Source: CAVQBP01 sp964448105
GTDB lineage: Bacteria > Bacteroidota > Ignavibacteria > Ignavibacteriales > Ignavibacteriaceae
Length of the DNA stretch: 60,297 nt
NCBI GenBank assembly: GCA_964448105.1
Contig: CAYUVK010000017.1
Coordinates: forward strand, 1-60,297
Direction of reading: 5' to 3'
A program made the position numbers and the translations under genes. The first letter of the stretch is position 1, and each line of letters begins with the position of its first letter. Under the pieces are notes generated by a model. The model was not told the origin of the DNA and did not search any database. It saw only the letters and a list, made by a program, of their open reading frames with translations. Below are positions 25,978 through 34,893 of the stretch, piece by piece.

Positions 25978-27834
25978 TTAGTTGATATTCCGCACCGTGT
26001 TACCGCCTCTTTCGAGGGCTTTTTGAAGTGCAAGATCAGCGTTGTGAATTATTTCTTCAACGTCGAGCTTATTTGTTGCAGATGATATACCCACCGAGAT
26101 TGTATAGGTAGTTTGCTTCGAAACCACTGCGATTGGCTTCCTTGCGATTTTTACTCTAAGCTTTTCAGCCCATATAAAAACATCTTTAGTATTTGAATTA
26201 AAGAAATATATTGCGAAAAGCTTCTCATCCAGTCTTCCGAATAGATTAAATGGTGTTATTTCTTTTATGATCATTTCAGAAACCGATTCAAGGACTTTGG
26301 GAAATGGATTTCCGTCAAATAATGATTCCTGCTCAAGGAAATCATCTATCCTAACTAAAGCTAATGCACTCGGAATATTTAACTTTTCTGCTTTCACAAG
26401 GTCGGATATCATTCTTTCTTTGAAAGTTCCCATATTAAGTGCTTTAGTCTCAATATCAACTGCCAGGAAACTCCTAAGTAATTTTTGAGTAGAATATGAA
26501 TAAATCACGAATGCCAAAAGTGAAGCCGCACTTTTTAAGAACTGAATATCGGAGTTTGTATAAGCATTTTTTCTTAAGCTTTCAAAACAGAGAACACCGT
26601 AATTTTGTGTACTATAAATAAGAGGAATTGCTAAAAAAGAACCGTCAAAACTTACATCTTCTACTTTAGCAAACCTTACATAATTTCCAGTGGAAGTATC
26701 ATCAATTTTTATAGGAACACCAGTAACAATAGATTTGCCAACCAAAGTGCCTGTTAATTCAATTTCTAAATTATGCCCGATATATTTTAATGAAGTGTTG
26801 TTGATTATTTTTATTGTTTTAAATTTCTGCTCAAGCGGATGATAATAGACAAAAGCAAAAGCATCCCAATTTATTAAAGAATTAACCGTATTTTGAATTG
26901 AAGTTATCAAGTCTTCTTCGCTTTCAAATTTCTTTTCGGGATTAATTAGATTAGTTAAACCTTTTAATCTTTGCTGTGATAAAGATTCGGAATGTTTTTC
27001 TTCAAATATCCCAATTATCATTGTAATCACACGGACAAATCTTCCTAGTGCATATATAGTTTCAATCCCGAATGCGTCTCCAACTTTAGAATCTGCAGCA
27101 ATTATTGCAATTAATTGCTTGTCATAAAAAAGGGGTACACCGACAAAACTTCTAATACCCTGTGTAGAGTTATAATATCTTATTACATCGGCTTCGGCAT
27201 TTGGTGAAATATCACTTAAAAGCTCTGGCTCTCCTTTTTGAACAATTTTACTTAAAATGTCGTCTTCAATATTAAATTTTCTATTGGAAATATCCGTGGA
27301 ATTGGTAACATATTTTTCTATTGTAAGCTTTTCTTTCTGTTTGTTGTACCAGAAAAAAATTGCTGTATTTGCTACATAGGCTTCCTTAATAACAGTAAGC
27401 ATTTTTTCGAGAACAAAAGAAAACTGCCCGCCATGCCCCAATTCAGCTGGAAGCGATTCATTTGCAATCTCTTCAAATTTTTCTTTTAAATCAGGGGGCT
27501 TTAAAGTAGTCTTTAAATGACTCCTTTCCGGTGTATAATTTTCGGCAGTAATAACTTCAATCTCTTTATTCTTAGATACAATTTCGAAGGAATCGCCAAC
27601 ACTATCTTCCGGTGCTGAATTATCTTCTGCGGAATAATCATCTTCCGGGATATCAGGGGAAAAAGAAGAGCTGAACCTAATAGAGTCTCTTAAAAAAATT
27701 ATAAAGGCGACATAAATTACTATTAGTGCGATAGTAATGACACGTACTATCAAGTCATCGGTTAGAAAAAGAACCGCAGCTAACAACGGGACTACTAAAA
27801 AAATTAAGATTCTTCTTTTTTGCCTGCGATCCAT
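25978..27834 (-). CDS. membrane GAF-domain protein with degenerate GGDEF-like C-terminus
   Basis: 618 residues. Two hydrophobic helices (about 10-48) anchor it, then a linker rich in acidic residues. Two GAF-like sensor domains follow (about 130-280 and 300-455; e.g. IRSFVGVPLFYDKQLIAIIAAD and GSFLAIPLIYSTQNYGVLCFES). The last ~150 residues have the layout of a GGDEF diguanylate cyclase (LVRIDDF, then YTISVGISS, NADLALQKALERGGN), but the GG[DE]EF signature is replaced by FGRLDEKLF. It should not make cyclic di-GMP and may instead bind nucleotide or act as a scaffold. It is the gene upstream of deoB's start and probably monocistronic. Confidence 0.75.
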   Translation of the reverse strand: MDRRQKRRILIFLVVPLLAAVLFLTDDLIVRVITIALIVIYVAFIIFLRDSIRFSSSFSPDIPEDDYSAEDNSAPEDSVGDSFEIVSKNKEIEVITAENYTPERSHLKTTLKPPDLKEKFEEIANESLPAELGHGGQFSFVLEKMLTVIKEAYVANTAIFFWYNKQKEKLTIEKYVTNSTDISNRKFNIEDDILSKIVQKGEPELLSDISPNAEADVIRYYNSTQGIRSFVGVPLFYDKQLIAIIAADSKVGDAFGIETIYALGRFVRVITMIIGIFEEKHSESLSQQRLKGLTNLINPEKKFESEEDLITSIQNTVNSLINWDAFAFVYYHPLEQKFKTIKIINNTSLKYIGHNLEIELTGTLVGKSIVTGVPIKIDDTSTGNYVRFAKVEDVSFDGSFLAIPLIYSTQNYGVLCFESLRKNAYTNSDIQFLKSAASLLAFVIYSYSTQKLLRSFLAVDIETKALNMGTFKERMISDLVKAEKLNIPSALALVRIDDFLEQESLFDGNPFPKVLESVSEMIIKEITPFNLFGRLDEKLFAIYFFNSNTKDVFIWAEKLRVKIARKPIAVVSKQTTYTISVGISSATNKLDVEEIIHNADLALQKALERGGNTVRNIN

Positions 27835-27911
27835 ATAAGAAAATAGGTTGAAGGTTATTAATAAACAAAAATAAATATAATATTAATACAATGTAAAGCA
27901 ACCTAATTCTA

Positions 27912-28496
27912 TTAGTAAAATAATTTTGAAAGGATTTGAGTCACTTCCTTCTTTCCTTTCTTTGTTGTTGAAGAATATAGAAAGAGATTTTCACCTTGAA
28001 TTAATTCGGGAAAAAATTCAATAATTCTTTTTTTTGAAAGTGAAAGTTCGGATTGTGTCAGCTTATCAATCTTATTTAATATTATTATACAAGGTATTTT
28101 ACTAAACTTTAATAGTTCATTTAGTTGTAAATCCAGGTCTGTCGGGCTATGCCTGCTGTCTATAAAATGAAATGCTAATTTTATATTTTTAGAAGTTTTA
28201 ATATATTCTGATAAAAGCTTCCCCCATGATTCTCTTTCTTTTAAGCTTGTCTTTGCATAACCAAAACCGGGCAAATCGACAAAATAAAATTTATCATCAA
28301 TTTTATAATAATTTATTGAGCGGGTTTTACCAGGGGTTGAACTAGTCTTCGCTAAATCTCTCCTGTTAAATAGTGAATTAATGAAAGAGGATTTTCCCAC
28401 ATTGGATCTTCCGCAGAGAATAGTTTCAGGAAGATTATCCTTTGGAAGCTGAGAAAGCTTATATGCCGATATTATAAATTCTTGTTTTTCAAACAT
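27912..28496 (-). CDS. engB: ribosome biogenesis GTP-binding protein EngB/YihA
   Basis: 194 residues from the ATG at 28496. An in-frame extension of 44 codons to 28628 exists, but it crosses the terminator of rplQ and has no family similarity, so I exclude it. Motifs: GRSNVGKSSFINSLF (G1), STPGKTRSINYY (G2), DLPGFGYA (G3), NKIDK (G4). The length fits EngB, which helps assemble the large ribosomal subunit. It lies just downstream of the ribosomal block, a sensible setting, but is separated from it by a strong terminator. Confidence 0.9.
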   Translation of the reverse strand: MFEKQEFIISAYKLSQLPKDNLPETILCGRSNVGKSSFINSLFNRRDLAKTSSTPGKTRSINYYKIDDKFYFVDLPGFGYAKTSLKERESWGKLLSEYIKTSKNIKLAFHFIDSRHSPTDLDLQLNELLKFSKIPCIIILNKIDKLTQSELSLSKKRIIEFFPELIQGENLFLYSSTTKKGKKEVTQILSKLFY

Positions 28497-28612
28497 GACT
28501 ATTGCATATAGAATACATGGAAAATTTACTTCCCTTTTAGGTAAAATAAATTTCGTTCTACAATTTAATACAATTTCAAATAAGGGAAGGGATATAAACT
28601 TATATTTAAAAC

Positions 28613-28642
28613 AAAAAAGACGCTCCAATGAATGGAGCGTCT
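28613..28642 (-). terminator. intrinsic terminator ending the ribosomal superoperon
   Basis: A perfect 10-bp stem AGACGCTCCA / TGGAGCGTCT around a 5-base loop, followed on the minus strand by TTTTTT, 21 bases after the rplQ stop. Clear terminator for the alpha operon. Confidence 0.9.
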
Positions 28643-28663
28643 CTAAAAAAATATTTGTTCTAT

Positions 28664-29167
28664 TTATTCTTTATTCTTTTCTTCTGCGGGTACTTCTTCA
28701 ACTACTTTCGCTTCTTCGACTTCTTCTTCTTTTTGTTCTTTTTCAGCTTTTACTTTTCGTTTTTCTTCCCGCTTCTCTTTCTTTTCTTCAGCTTTCTTAT
28801 TTATTACATCGTTATAATCAACTAATTCAAGAATAGCCATACTCGCAGCATCGCCAATTCTATTGCCAAGTTTAATTACCCTTGTATAACCGCCCGGTCT
28901 GTTACCAATCTTAGGAACTATTTCTGAAAATAATTCTTTAACAACTTCTTTATCATGAATAACTTTCATAACCTGACGTTTTGAATGAAGATCATCTTTT
29001 CTGGCTTTAGTTATTAAAGTTTCAACAACACTTCTTGCTTCTTTTGCTTTTGCAACGGTTGTTCTAATTCTTTTATGCTTTAAAACCGAAGTAGCAAGTG
29101 CTCCCATTAATGCTTTACGATGACTTGAAGTCCGGCTTAATTTTCTTCCTTTTACTCTATGTCTCAT
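28664..29167 (-). CDS. rplQ: large subunit ribosomal protein L17, with long charged tail
   Basis: 167 residues; about 115-120 is the normal core. The N-terminus MRHRVKGRKLSRTSSHR and LITKARKDDLHSKRQ match L17, which lies near the exit tunnel of the 50S subunit. From about residue 123 a tail of nearly only Lys and Glu (KEKREEKRKVKAEKEQ) follows. The core is intact, so the tail is an addition rather than a frameshift. It is the last gene of the alpha operon, 20 bases after rpoA, and is followed by a strong terminator. Confidence 0.95.
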   Translation of the reverse strand: MRHRVKGRKLSRTSSHRKALMGALATSVLKHKRIRTTVAKAKEARSVVETLITKARKDDLHSKRQVMKVIHDKEVVKELFSEIVPKIGNRPGGYTRVIKLGNRIGDAASMAILELVDYNDVINKKAEEKKEKREEKRKVKAEKEQKEEEVEEAKVVEEVPAEEKNKE

Positions 29168-29187
29168 TGGAAAATCCTTCTATACAA

Positions 29188-30183
29188 TTAAGGTGTTTCT
29201 ACTTCATCTTTTAGATATTTATCTACATCCATGCCGAATTCTAAACCGAGATTTTCAACTATCTCCATCAATTCAGCTAATGATTTTCTTCCGAAGTTTC
29301 TGAATCTTAACATTTCCGATTCATCTTTTCTTACAAGGTCAGAAAGGTTTTTTATATTTGCAGCTTTTAAACAATTATGCGATCTAACACTTAATTCAAG
29401 ATCATCAACATTGGTAAGAAGTATTTTTTTAATTCTTTCTTTTTCACTATCCTTCTGGCTTACCGCTTGTTCTTCTTCCTGTTCAATATCAAAATTAATA
29501 AACAATTGAATATGATCTCTTAAAATTTTTGCTGCCTGCGTAAGAGAATCTTCAGGAGTAATGGAACCGTCTGTTAATATTTCCAGTGTTAATTTTTCAT
29601 AATCATTTTTATCTCCTATACGAACATTTTCAACATCATATTTTACATTTTTTATAGGAGTAAATATCGAATCTATCGGTATAACACCGATTGTATATTC
29701 TTCCGAAACATTTTCAGAAGAAGGGACATATCCTTTACCTTTTCCAACTCTTATTTCAACATCGAACTTAGCACTTTTGTTCAATGTTGCGAGATGAAGA
29801 TCCGGGTTTAATATTTCAATTTCCGAGCTGGATTTTTGAATATCAGCGGCAGTAAATTCCCCCTCACCATTAAACGAGATATCAATTTTATTAGGTTTCT
29901 TTGCAAGTAATTTCATTCTGACCTGCTTAAGGTTTAAAATGATTTCCGATACATCTTCAACTACTCCTTCAATAGTAGTAAATTCATGAAGAACACCGCT
30001 AAATTTTACGGAAGTAATTGCTGCACCAGTTAAAGAAGATAATAATACTCTTCTCAAAGAATTACCTAATGTAACGCCATAACCTCTTTCCAAAGGCTGA
30101 AGGAAAAACCTGCCGAAGGAATTAGTGTAACTCGTCTCGTCTAAAACTACTGTTTCTGGCATCTTTAAATATGAAACACTCAT
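29188..30183 (-). CDS. rpoA: RNA polymerase alpha subunit
   Basis: 331 residues, normal length. The N-terminal assembly domain (GRFFLQPLERGYGVTLGNSLRRVLLSS, TIEGVVEDVSEIILNLK) and the C-terminal DNA- and activator-binding domain (LELSVRSHNCLKAANIKNLS, NFGRKSLAEL) are both complete, joined by an acidic flexible linker (EQEEEQAVSQKDSEKE). GAGGATAAATA precedes the ATG. It sits between rpsD and rplQ as in most bacteria, and its partner subunits rpoB and rpoC are encoded 20 kb upstream on the same strand. Confidence 0.96.
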   Translation of the reverse strand: MSVSYLKMPETVVLDETSYTNSFGRFFLQPLERGYGVTLGNSLRRVLLSSLTGAAITSVKFSGVLHEFTTIEGVVEDVSEIILNLKQVRMKLLAKKPNKIDISFNGEGEFTAADIQKSSSEIEILNPDLHLATLNKSAKFDVEIRVGKGKGYVPSSENVSEEYTIGVIPIDSIFTPIKNVKYDVENVRIGDKNDYEKLTLEILTDGSITPEDSLTQAAKILRDHIQLFINFDIEQEEEQAVSQKDSEKERIKKILLTNVDDLELSVRSHNCLKAANIKNLSDLVRKDESEMLRFRNFGRKSLAELMEIVENLGLEFGMDVDKYLKDEVETP

Positions 30184-30221
30184 TATTTATCCTCTAAAAA
30201 ATTAATCTTAAAAAATTTTAA

Positions 30222-30848
30222 TTATTTGGAATAAAGCTCAACAACCAATTGCTCGTTAGCGTTTAGAGGAACGTCGACTCTATCGGGAACCTGTAAAAAC
30301 GTTCCTGAGAGTGAGGCTTTATCAATTGATAACCAGGAATAGGTACTATCTTTTACTCTCTTAAGTGAATTATGAATCATGTCCAGCTTTTTACTTTTAT
30401 CTTTAATTTTAATAACGTCACCGGCATTTAGGATATACGACGGTATATCAACTAAATGTTCATTCACAATTACATGTCTGTGCCTAATTAATTGTCTTGC
30501 CTGTTTTCGTGAAGAAGCGAAACCCAATCTGAATACAACATTATCCAACCTGCTTTCAAGTATTCTAACTAAATTTTCGCCTGTAATACCCTTAGCTTTG
30601 TTCGCTTTTTCAAAATAATTTCTGAACTGGGTTTCCAATAAACCATACAGTCTTTTTATCTTCTGTTTTTCTCTAAGCTGAACACCATATTCAGAAACTT
30701 TAGTTCTTCTTGAAAGGCCATGCTGTCCGGGAGGATAATTTCTTACCTCCACAGGGCATTTTTCGGTATAACACTTCTGACCTTTAAGAAAAAGTTTTTG
30801 TCTTTCTCTTCTGCATAATTTACATACTGAATCAGTATATCTTGCCAT
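30222..30848 (-). CDS. rpsD: small subunit ribosomal protein S4 (zinc form)
   Basis: 208 residues. It binds 16S rRNA early and nucleates the 30S subunit. The N-terminus keeps four cysteines (Cys9, Cys12, Cys26, Cys31), so this is the zinc-binding type. The S4 RNA-binding domain is RLDNVVFRLGFASSRKQARQ with the neighbouring HRHVIVNEHLVDIPS. In many bacteria S4 also represses its own operon by binding the leader; no such structure was recognised here. It is in the usual position between rpsK and rpoA. Confidence 0.96.
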   Translation of the reverse strand: MARYTDSVCKLCRRERQKLFLKGQKCYTEKCPVEVRNYPPGQHGLSRRTKVSEYGVQLREKQKIKRLYGLLETQFRNYFEKANKAKGITGENLVRILESRLDNVVFRLGFASSRKQARQLIRHRHVIVNEHLVDIPSYILNAGDVIKIKDKSKKLDMIHNSLKRVKDSTYSWLSIDKASLSGTFLQVPDRVDVPLNANEQLVVELYSK

Positions 30849-30871
30849 TTACTTTATTCTCCGATATAAAA

Positions 30872-31258
30872 TTAAACTCTTCTTCTCTTAGGTGGTCTGC
30901 ACCCATTATGAGGAATTGGAGTAACATCTTTAATTGTATTGATAGACAAACCCGCTGTATTCAGGGCTCTAATAGCAGCCTCTCTGCCTGAACCCGGACC
31001 TTTAACAAAAACATCCACTCTTCGCAATCCTAAATCATAAGCTTCTTTTGCGGCAGCTTCCGCAGAAGTTTGTGCTGCATAAGGAGTATTCTTTCTAGAA
31101 CCTTTAAAACCATTTTTACCTGCAGATGACCATGCAATTGTATTTCCGTATATATCGGTAATGGTTACAACCACGTTATTAAATGTAGCTTTAATATGAG
31201 CGACGCCATTTGCATCAACATGAGTTTTCTTTTTTGCTTTTTTTACAACTTTAGCCAA
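30872..31258 (-). CDS. rpsK: small subunit ribosomal protein S11
   Basis: 128 residues, typical length with a lysine-rich start. Motifs VTITDIYGNTIAWSSAGKNG, FKGSRKNTPYAAQ and the C-terminal TPIPHNGCRPPKRRRV are characteristic. It lies on the 30S platform and contacts mRNA near the exit site. It is 23 bases after rpsM and 23 before rpsD. Confidence 0.96.
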   Translation of the reverse strand: MAKVVKKAKKKTHVDANGVAHIKATFNNVVVTITDIYGNTIAWSSAGKNGFKGSRKNTPYAAQTSAEAAAKEAYDLGLRRVDVFVKGPGSGREAAIRALNTAGLSINTIKDVTPIPHNGCRPPKRRRV

Positions 31259-31281
31259 AACTTATACCTCCAAATTATCAA

Positions 31282-31665
31282 TTATTTTTTAGAAGGAGCT
31301 TTTTTCTTACCGGCAACCGTTTTTCGTTTACCCTTCCTTGTCCTGGAATTAGTCCTTGTTCTTTGACCTCTAACCGGTAAACTTTTTCTGTGTCTTAAAC
31401 CCCGGTATGAACCTATATCCATCAATCTTTTAATGTTTTGCTGTGTCTCACTTCTAAGAGCGCCTTCAACTTTATAATCGGCTGTCATCACAGCTCTTAT
31501 CTGAGCAACTTCTTCATCGGTAAGATCTGCAACCTTTTTATCGGGATTCACTTTTGCTTTTTCTAAAATTTCTGAAGAAATAGTCTTACCAACACCAAAA
31601 ATATACTGCAAACCAAATAAAACTTTCTTGTTTTTAGGTAAATCAACACCTGCTATACGAGCCAA
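31282..31665 (-). CDS. rpsM: small subunit ribosomal protein S13
   Basis: 127 residues. The N-terminus MARIAGVDLPKNKKV, GSYRGLRHRKSLPVRGQRT and the basic tail (TRKGKRKTVAGKKKAPSKK) are typical. It sits in the 30S head and touches tRNA and the large subunit. It follows rpmJ and precedes rpsK in the alpha operon. Confidence 0.96.
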   Translation of the reverse strand: MARIAGVDLPKNKKVLFGLQYIFGVGKTISSEILEKAKVNPDKKVADLTDEEVAQIRAVMTADYKVEGALRSETQQNIKRLMDIGSYRGLRHRKSLPVRGQRTRTNSRTRKGKRKTVAGKKKAPSKK

Positions 31666-31689
31666 TTGAATTCTCCTTACTTATTAAAA

Positions 31690-31803
31690 TTAACCTTGAC
31701 GCTGTTTATGCTTTTTATTTTTACAAATAACTCTAACAACGCCTTTTCTTTTTATAATTTTGCAATTATCACATATTTTTTTAACCGATGCTCTAACTTT
31801 CAT
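31690..31803 (-). CDS. rpmJ: large subunit ribosomal protein L36 (zinc form)
   Basis: A 37-residue gene read from the minus strand: MKVRASVKKICDNCKIIKRK, then GVVRVICKNKKHKQRQG. Cys11, Cys14, Cys27 and His32 make the zinc site, so this is the C+ form. The position between infA and rpsM is the standard one. It is short enough to be missed by length cut-offs. Confidence 0.95.
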   Translation of the reverse strand: MKVRASVKKICDNCKIIKRKGVVRVICKNKKHKQRQG

Positions 31804-31814
31804 TTAAAACTCCT

Positions 31815-32033
31815 CTATTTATATCTATAGGTAATTCTACCTTTTGTTAAATCATATGGAGATAATTCTATGGAAACTTTATCACCAACTAATATTTTAA
31901 TAAAATGCATTCTCATCTTTCCCGAAATATGAGCTAAAATTTCGTGTCCGTTATCCAATTTAACTTTAAAATGAGCATTGGGTAAAGTTTCGGTTACAAC
32001 TCCATCAACTTTTATTGGTCCTTGTTTTGCCAT
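31815..32033 (-). CDS. infA: translation initiation factor IF-1
   Basis: 72 residues, the canonical length, from the ATG at 32033; two additional in-frame codons upstream are excluded. It is an OB-fold protein (VVTETLPNAHFKVKLDNGHE, LAHISGKMRMHFIKILVGDKV, KGRITYRY) that covers the A site of the 30S subunit at initiation. Its ATG overlaps the map stop (TGATG), indicating coupled translation. Confidence 0.96.
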   Translation of the reverse strand: MAKQGPIKVDGVVTETLPNAHFKVKLDNGHEILAHISGKMRMHFIKILVGDKVSIELSPYDLTKGRITYRYK

Positions 32034-32797
32034 CAGCAAACTGTAAGAATTTCCGGTTTACCATTTGAAATTAAAATGGTATGCTCAAAATGAGCCGATG
32101 GTAATCCATCAACAGCTAAAACCGTCCATCCATCCGAATTAGTTCTAACTTCATATCTGCCCATATTTACCATTGGTTCAATAGCGATGGTCATTCCTTT
32201 TCTTAATCTTGCTCCTGTACCTTTTTTTCCAAAATTTGGTACGGATGGATCTTCATGTAAAAATTTTCCGACACCGTGTCCGCTTAAATCTCTCACAATT
32301 GAAAAACCATTTTCTTCAACGTATTCCTGTATAGCTGAAGAAATATCATGAACATAATTGTTCAATTTTGCTTCTTCTATCCCGATATACAATGATTTTT
32401 CAGTAACATCCATTAATCTTTTTTTTTCATCTGATATTGAACCAACTGCAACAGATAATGCCGCATCACCAAAATATCCATTTTTAAGAACACCAACATC
32501 GAGTGATATTATTTCACCATCTTTTAGAATTCTATCAGATGCAGGAATACCATGAACAACTTCTTCGTCAATCGAAGCACAAATGGAACCTGGAAAATCA
32601 AACGAACCAGCCTGGGAATATCCTTTAAATGCTGCAACTGAATTATTACTTAAAATGTAATCTTCAGCTATCTTATCAAGCTCTAGCGTACTAATTCCCG
32701 GTTTTACGTGCGTTTTTAATAACTGGAGAGTTTCTGCAACTATTCTACAACTCTCCCTGATAAAATCAATCTCTTTTTTTGTTTTTATATAAATCAC
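32033..32797 (-). CDS. map: type I methionine aminopeptidase
   Basis: 254 residues. It removes the N-terminal methionine from new proteins. The di-metal ligands Asp100, Asp111, His174, Glu207 and Glu238 and the substrate-binding His82 are all present. It lies between secY and infA as is common in Bacteroidota; adk, often found here, is absent. The start is GTG, 3 bases after the secY stop, suggesting coupling. Confidence 0.96.
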   Translation of the reverse strand: MIYIKTKKEIDFIRESCRIVAETLQLLKTHVKPGISTLELDKIAEDYILSNNSVAAFKGYSQAGSFDFPGSICASIDEEVVHGIPASDRILKDGEIISLDVGVLKNGYFGDAALSVAVGSISDEKKRLMDVTEKSLYIGIEEAKLNNYVHDISSAIQEYVEENGFSIVRDLSGHGVGKFLHEDPSVPNFGKKGTGARLRKGMTIAIEPMVNMGRYEVRTNSDGWTVLAVDGLPSAHFEHTILISNGKPEILTVC

Positions 32798-32800
32798 AAG

Positions 32801-34138
32801 CTAACTTCTTCGACTTCTAATTTTGCCTGTTTTCATAAATCCGTCATAGTGTCTCATCAACAAATGTGATTCAACCTGCTGCAATGTATCTAAAGCAACA
32901 CCTACAATGATCAACAAGCTTGTTCCTCCAAAAAATTGAGCAAACTGCCCTGAAACGCCCCAGACAGAAACAAATGCCGGCAGTATAGCTACAATAGCAA
33001 GAAAGAAAGAACCCGGTAAAGTTATTTTTGTTAAAATATTATCAATAAATTCCGAAGTCTGTTTTCCAGGCCTTATCCCGGGGATAAATCCTCCCTGCTT
33101 TTTCATTGTATCGGCAACGTCTTTCGGATTAAAAGCTATTGCTGTATAAAAATAAGTAAAGAAAATTATCATTAAAGCATAAATAAATGAATAAACTGGC
33201 GATGTATACTGGAAATAACTTGTTAAACTCTGTAAAAATTCATTATTCGGAAAAAACGACAATACAGTATTCGGTATAAACATAATTGACTGTGCAAAAA
33301 TAATCGGCATAACTCCGGCTGTATTTACACGCAATGGTATATACTGAGTTACGCCACCGTATACTTTTCTTCCAACAACTCTTTTCGCATATTGAACAGG
33401 AATTCTTCTTGTGCCTTGTGTTACAAGAACAACGCCTGCAATAATTAAAACCATGAAAGTTAATATTACAATTTCGATTACCAAACTTCTTGTACCCGAT
33501 GTAATTAATCTATATTCATCCAAAACAGCAAATGGAAATCGATCAATAATCCCGATAAAAATGATTAAAGAAATTCCATTACCAATTCCTTTATCAGTAA
33601 TTTGTTCACCTAACCACATCATAAAGACCGTACCAGAGGTAAGAATAATGACTGTTGATATCGTCCAGCCAAATCCTTGAACGGCTGCAGGAACAATTGA
33701 CAATCCTTGTACATTTGTATTTACTAACTTAACCGTAACACCCCAGGCTTGCAACGCTGAAATTAGAACCGTACCATAACGTGTAAGCTGGGTAATTTTT
33801 TTTCGTCCTTCTTCGCCTTCTTGCTGCAGCTTCTGGAAATATGGTACCACAGCTCCCATTAACTGAAGAATAATAGAAGCAGATATATAAGGCATTATTC
33901 CTAATGCAAAAATCGCCGCATTTCTAAAAGCACCACCGACAAATAAATCATATAACCCGAACAGATTATCCGAGGTAGCATTTTTCATACTTTCTGCTAC
34001 CAAAGCGGAATCAACACCAGGCAGTGTTATATGAGCACCAATACGTACAATTGTTAACAACGCCAAAGTATAAATTATTCTCTGGCGAAGTTCATTAATT
34101 TTGAAAATATTTCTGAATGTTTCTGTAAATTTCGACAT
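32801..34138 (-). CDS. secY: protein translocase subunit SecY
   Basis: 445 residues with about ten membrane helices forming the protein-conducting channel. Typical sequences are LPGVDSALV, LGIMPYISASIILQLMGAVVP, the QGTRRIPVQYAKR loop and FNPKDVADTMKKQGGFIPGIRPG. It works with SecE (encoded at 59234-59416) and SecA. It sits in the spc operon, 12 bases after rplO. Confidence 0.97.
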   Translation of the reverse strand: MSKFTETFRNIFKINELRQRIIYTLALLTIVRIGAHITLPGVDSALVAESMKNATSDNLFGLYDLFVGGAFRNAAIFALGIMPYISASIILQLMGAVVPYFQKLQQEGEEGRKKITQLTRYGTVLISALQAWGVTVKLVNTNVQGLSIVPAAVQGFGWTISTVIILTSGTVFMMWLGEQITDKGIGNGISLIIFIGIIDRFPFAVLDEYRLITSGTRSLVIEIVILTFMVLIIAGVVLVTQGTRRIPVQYAKRVVGRKVYGGVTQYIPLRVNTAGVMPIIFAQSIMFIPNTVLSFFPNNEFLQSLTSYFQYTSPVYSFIYALMIIFFTYFYTAIAFNPKDVADTMKKQGGFIPGIRPGKQTSEFIDNILTKITLPGSFFLAIVAILPAFVSVWGVSGQFAQFFGGTSLLIIVGVALDTLQQVESHLLMRHYDGFMKTGKIRSRRS

Positions 34139-34150
34139 AAATAATCAGGA

Positions 34151-34603
34151 TTAAACTTTTTTTATTGAACCGCCAGCAGCCTCTATTTTTTCCTTAGCTG
34201 ATTGACTAAATGCATTTACTTCGACATTTATCTTAGATTTAATTTCTCCTTTTCCCAGTACTTTAATTAATTCTTTACTATCGGAAATCAAACCGTGCTG
34301 CATTAATAATTCAGCATTTATAACTTTGTTTTTTTCTTTTTCAGCTAATTTTTCTAGTGCTTCGACATTAACAACTTGATAATATTTTTTAAAAATATGT
34401 GTGAATCCAAATTTAGGAATTCTTCGCTGAAGCGGCATTTGTCCGCCTTCAAACCATTTTCTTTTTTTAGCACCTGAACGTGATAATTGACCATTCATAC
34501 CTTTGGTTGCAGTTCCGCCATGTCCCGAACCTTCGCCCCTTCCAATTCTTTTTCTTTGTTTCTTTGAACCTTCTGTATATTTCAAATTACTTAGTATATC
34601 CAT
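34151..34603 (-). CDS. rplO: large subunit ribosomal protein L15
   Basis: 150 residues. The glycine- and basic-rich N-terminus (KRIGRGEGSGHGGTATKGMN) and MPLQRRIPKFGF are typical of L15, a late-assembly 50S protein. It lies between rpmD and secY. Confidence 0.96.
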   Translation of the reverse strand: MDILSNLKYTEGSKKQRKRIGRGEGSGHGGTATKGMNGQLSRSGAKKRKWFEGGQMPLQRRIPKFGFTHIFKKYYQVVNVEALEKLAEKEKNKVINAELLMQHGLISDSKELIKVLGKGEIKSKINVEVNAFSQSAKEKIEAAGGSIKKV

Positions 34604-34626
34604 TATAAAACCCTTATTTCTACTAA

Positions 34627-34893
34627 TTATTCCTTATTCTCTGCCGAAATTGTTTCTTCTTTTTTCTCAACTTTCTTCTTAGAAGTTCTTTTTCTGGTTT
34701 TAGGCTTTTCTTCTTTATATTCTTCAACAACCACAAGATGAGAAACTTTATTTATCATTCCTCTTATTTGAGGAGTATCGTTGTGAACTTTCTCCCAATT
34801 CGGTCTGCCAAGCCCTAAAGCTTCAATAGTCAGTTTTTGTCTTTTCGGTCTATCAATAATGCTTCTAACCTGGCGTATCTTAATTTTGCTCAT
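34627..34893 (-). CDS. rpmD: large subunit ribosomal protein L30, with charged tail
   Basis: 88 residues; the core L30 is about 60. The core KIRQVRSIIDRPKRQKLTIE, LGLGRPNWEKVHNDTPQIRG is clear, followed by a Lys/Glu/Thr tail (KPKTRKRTSKKKVEKKEE) not usual in L30. Its ATG lies inside the end of rpsE (14-base overlap). Confidence 0.94.
   Translation of the reverse strand: MSKIKIRQVRSIIDRPKRQKLTIEALGLGRPNWEKVHNDTPQIRGMINKVSHLVVVEEYKEEKPKTRKRTSKKKVEKKEETISAENKE

Noticed and set aside
28497..28628. Extra N-terminal 44 codons of EngB
   Set aside because: They cross the rplQ terminator hairpin, have no ribosome site, and the ATG at 28496 gives the normal family length.
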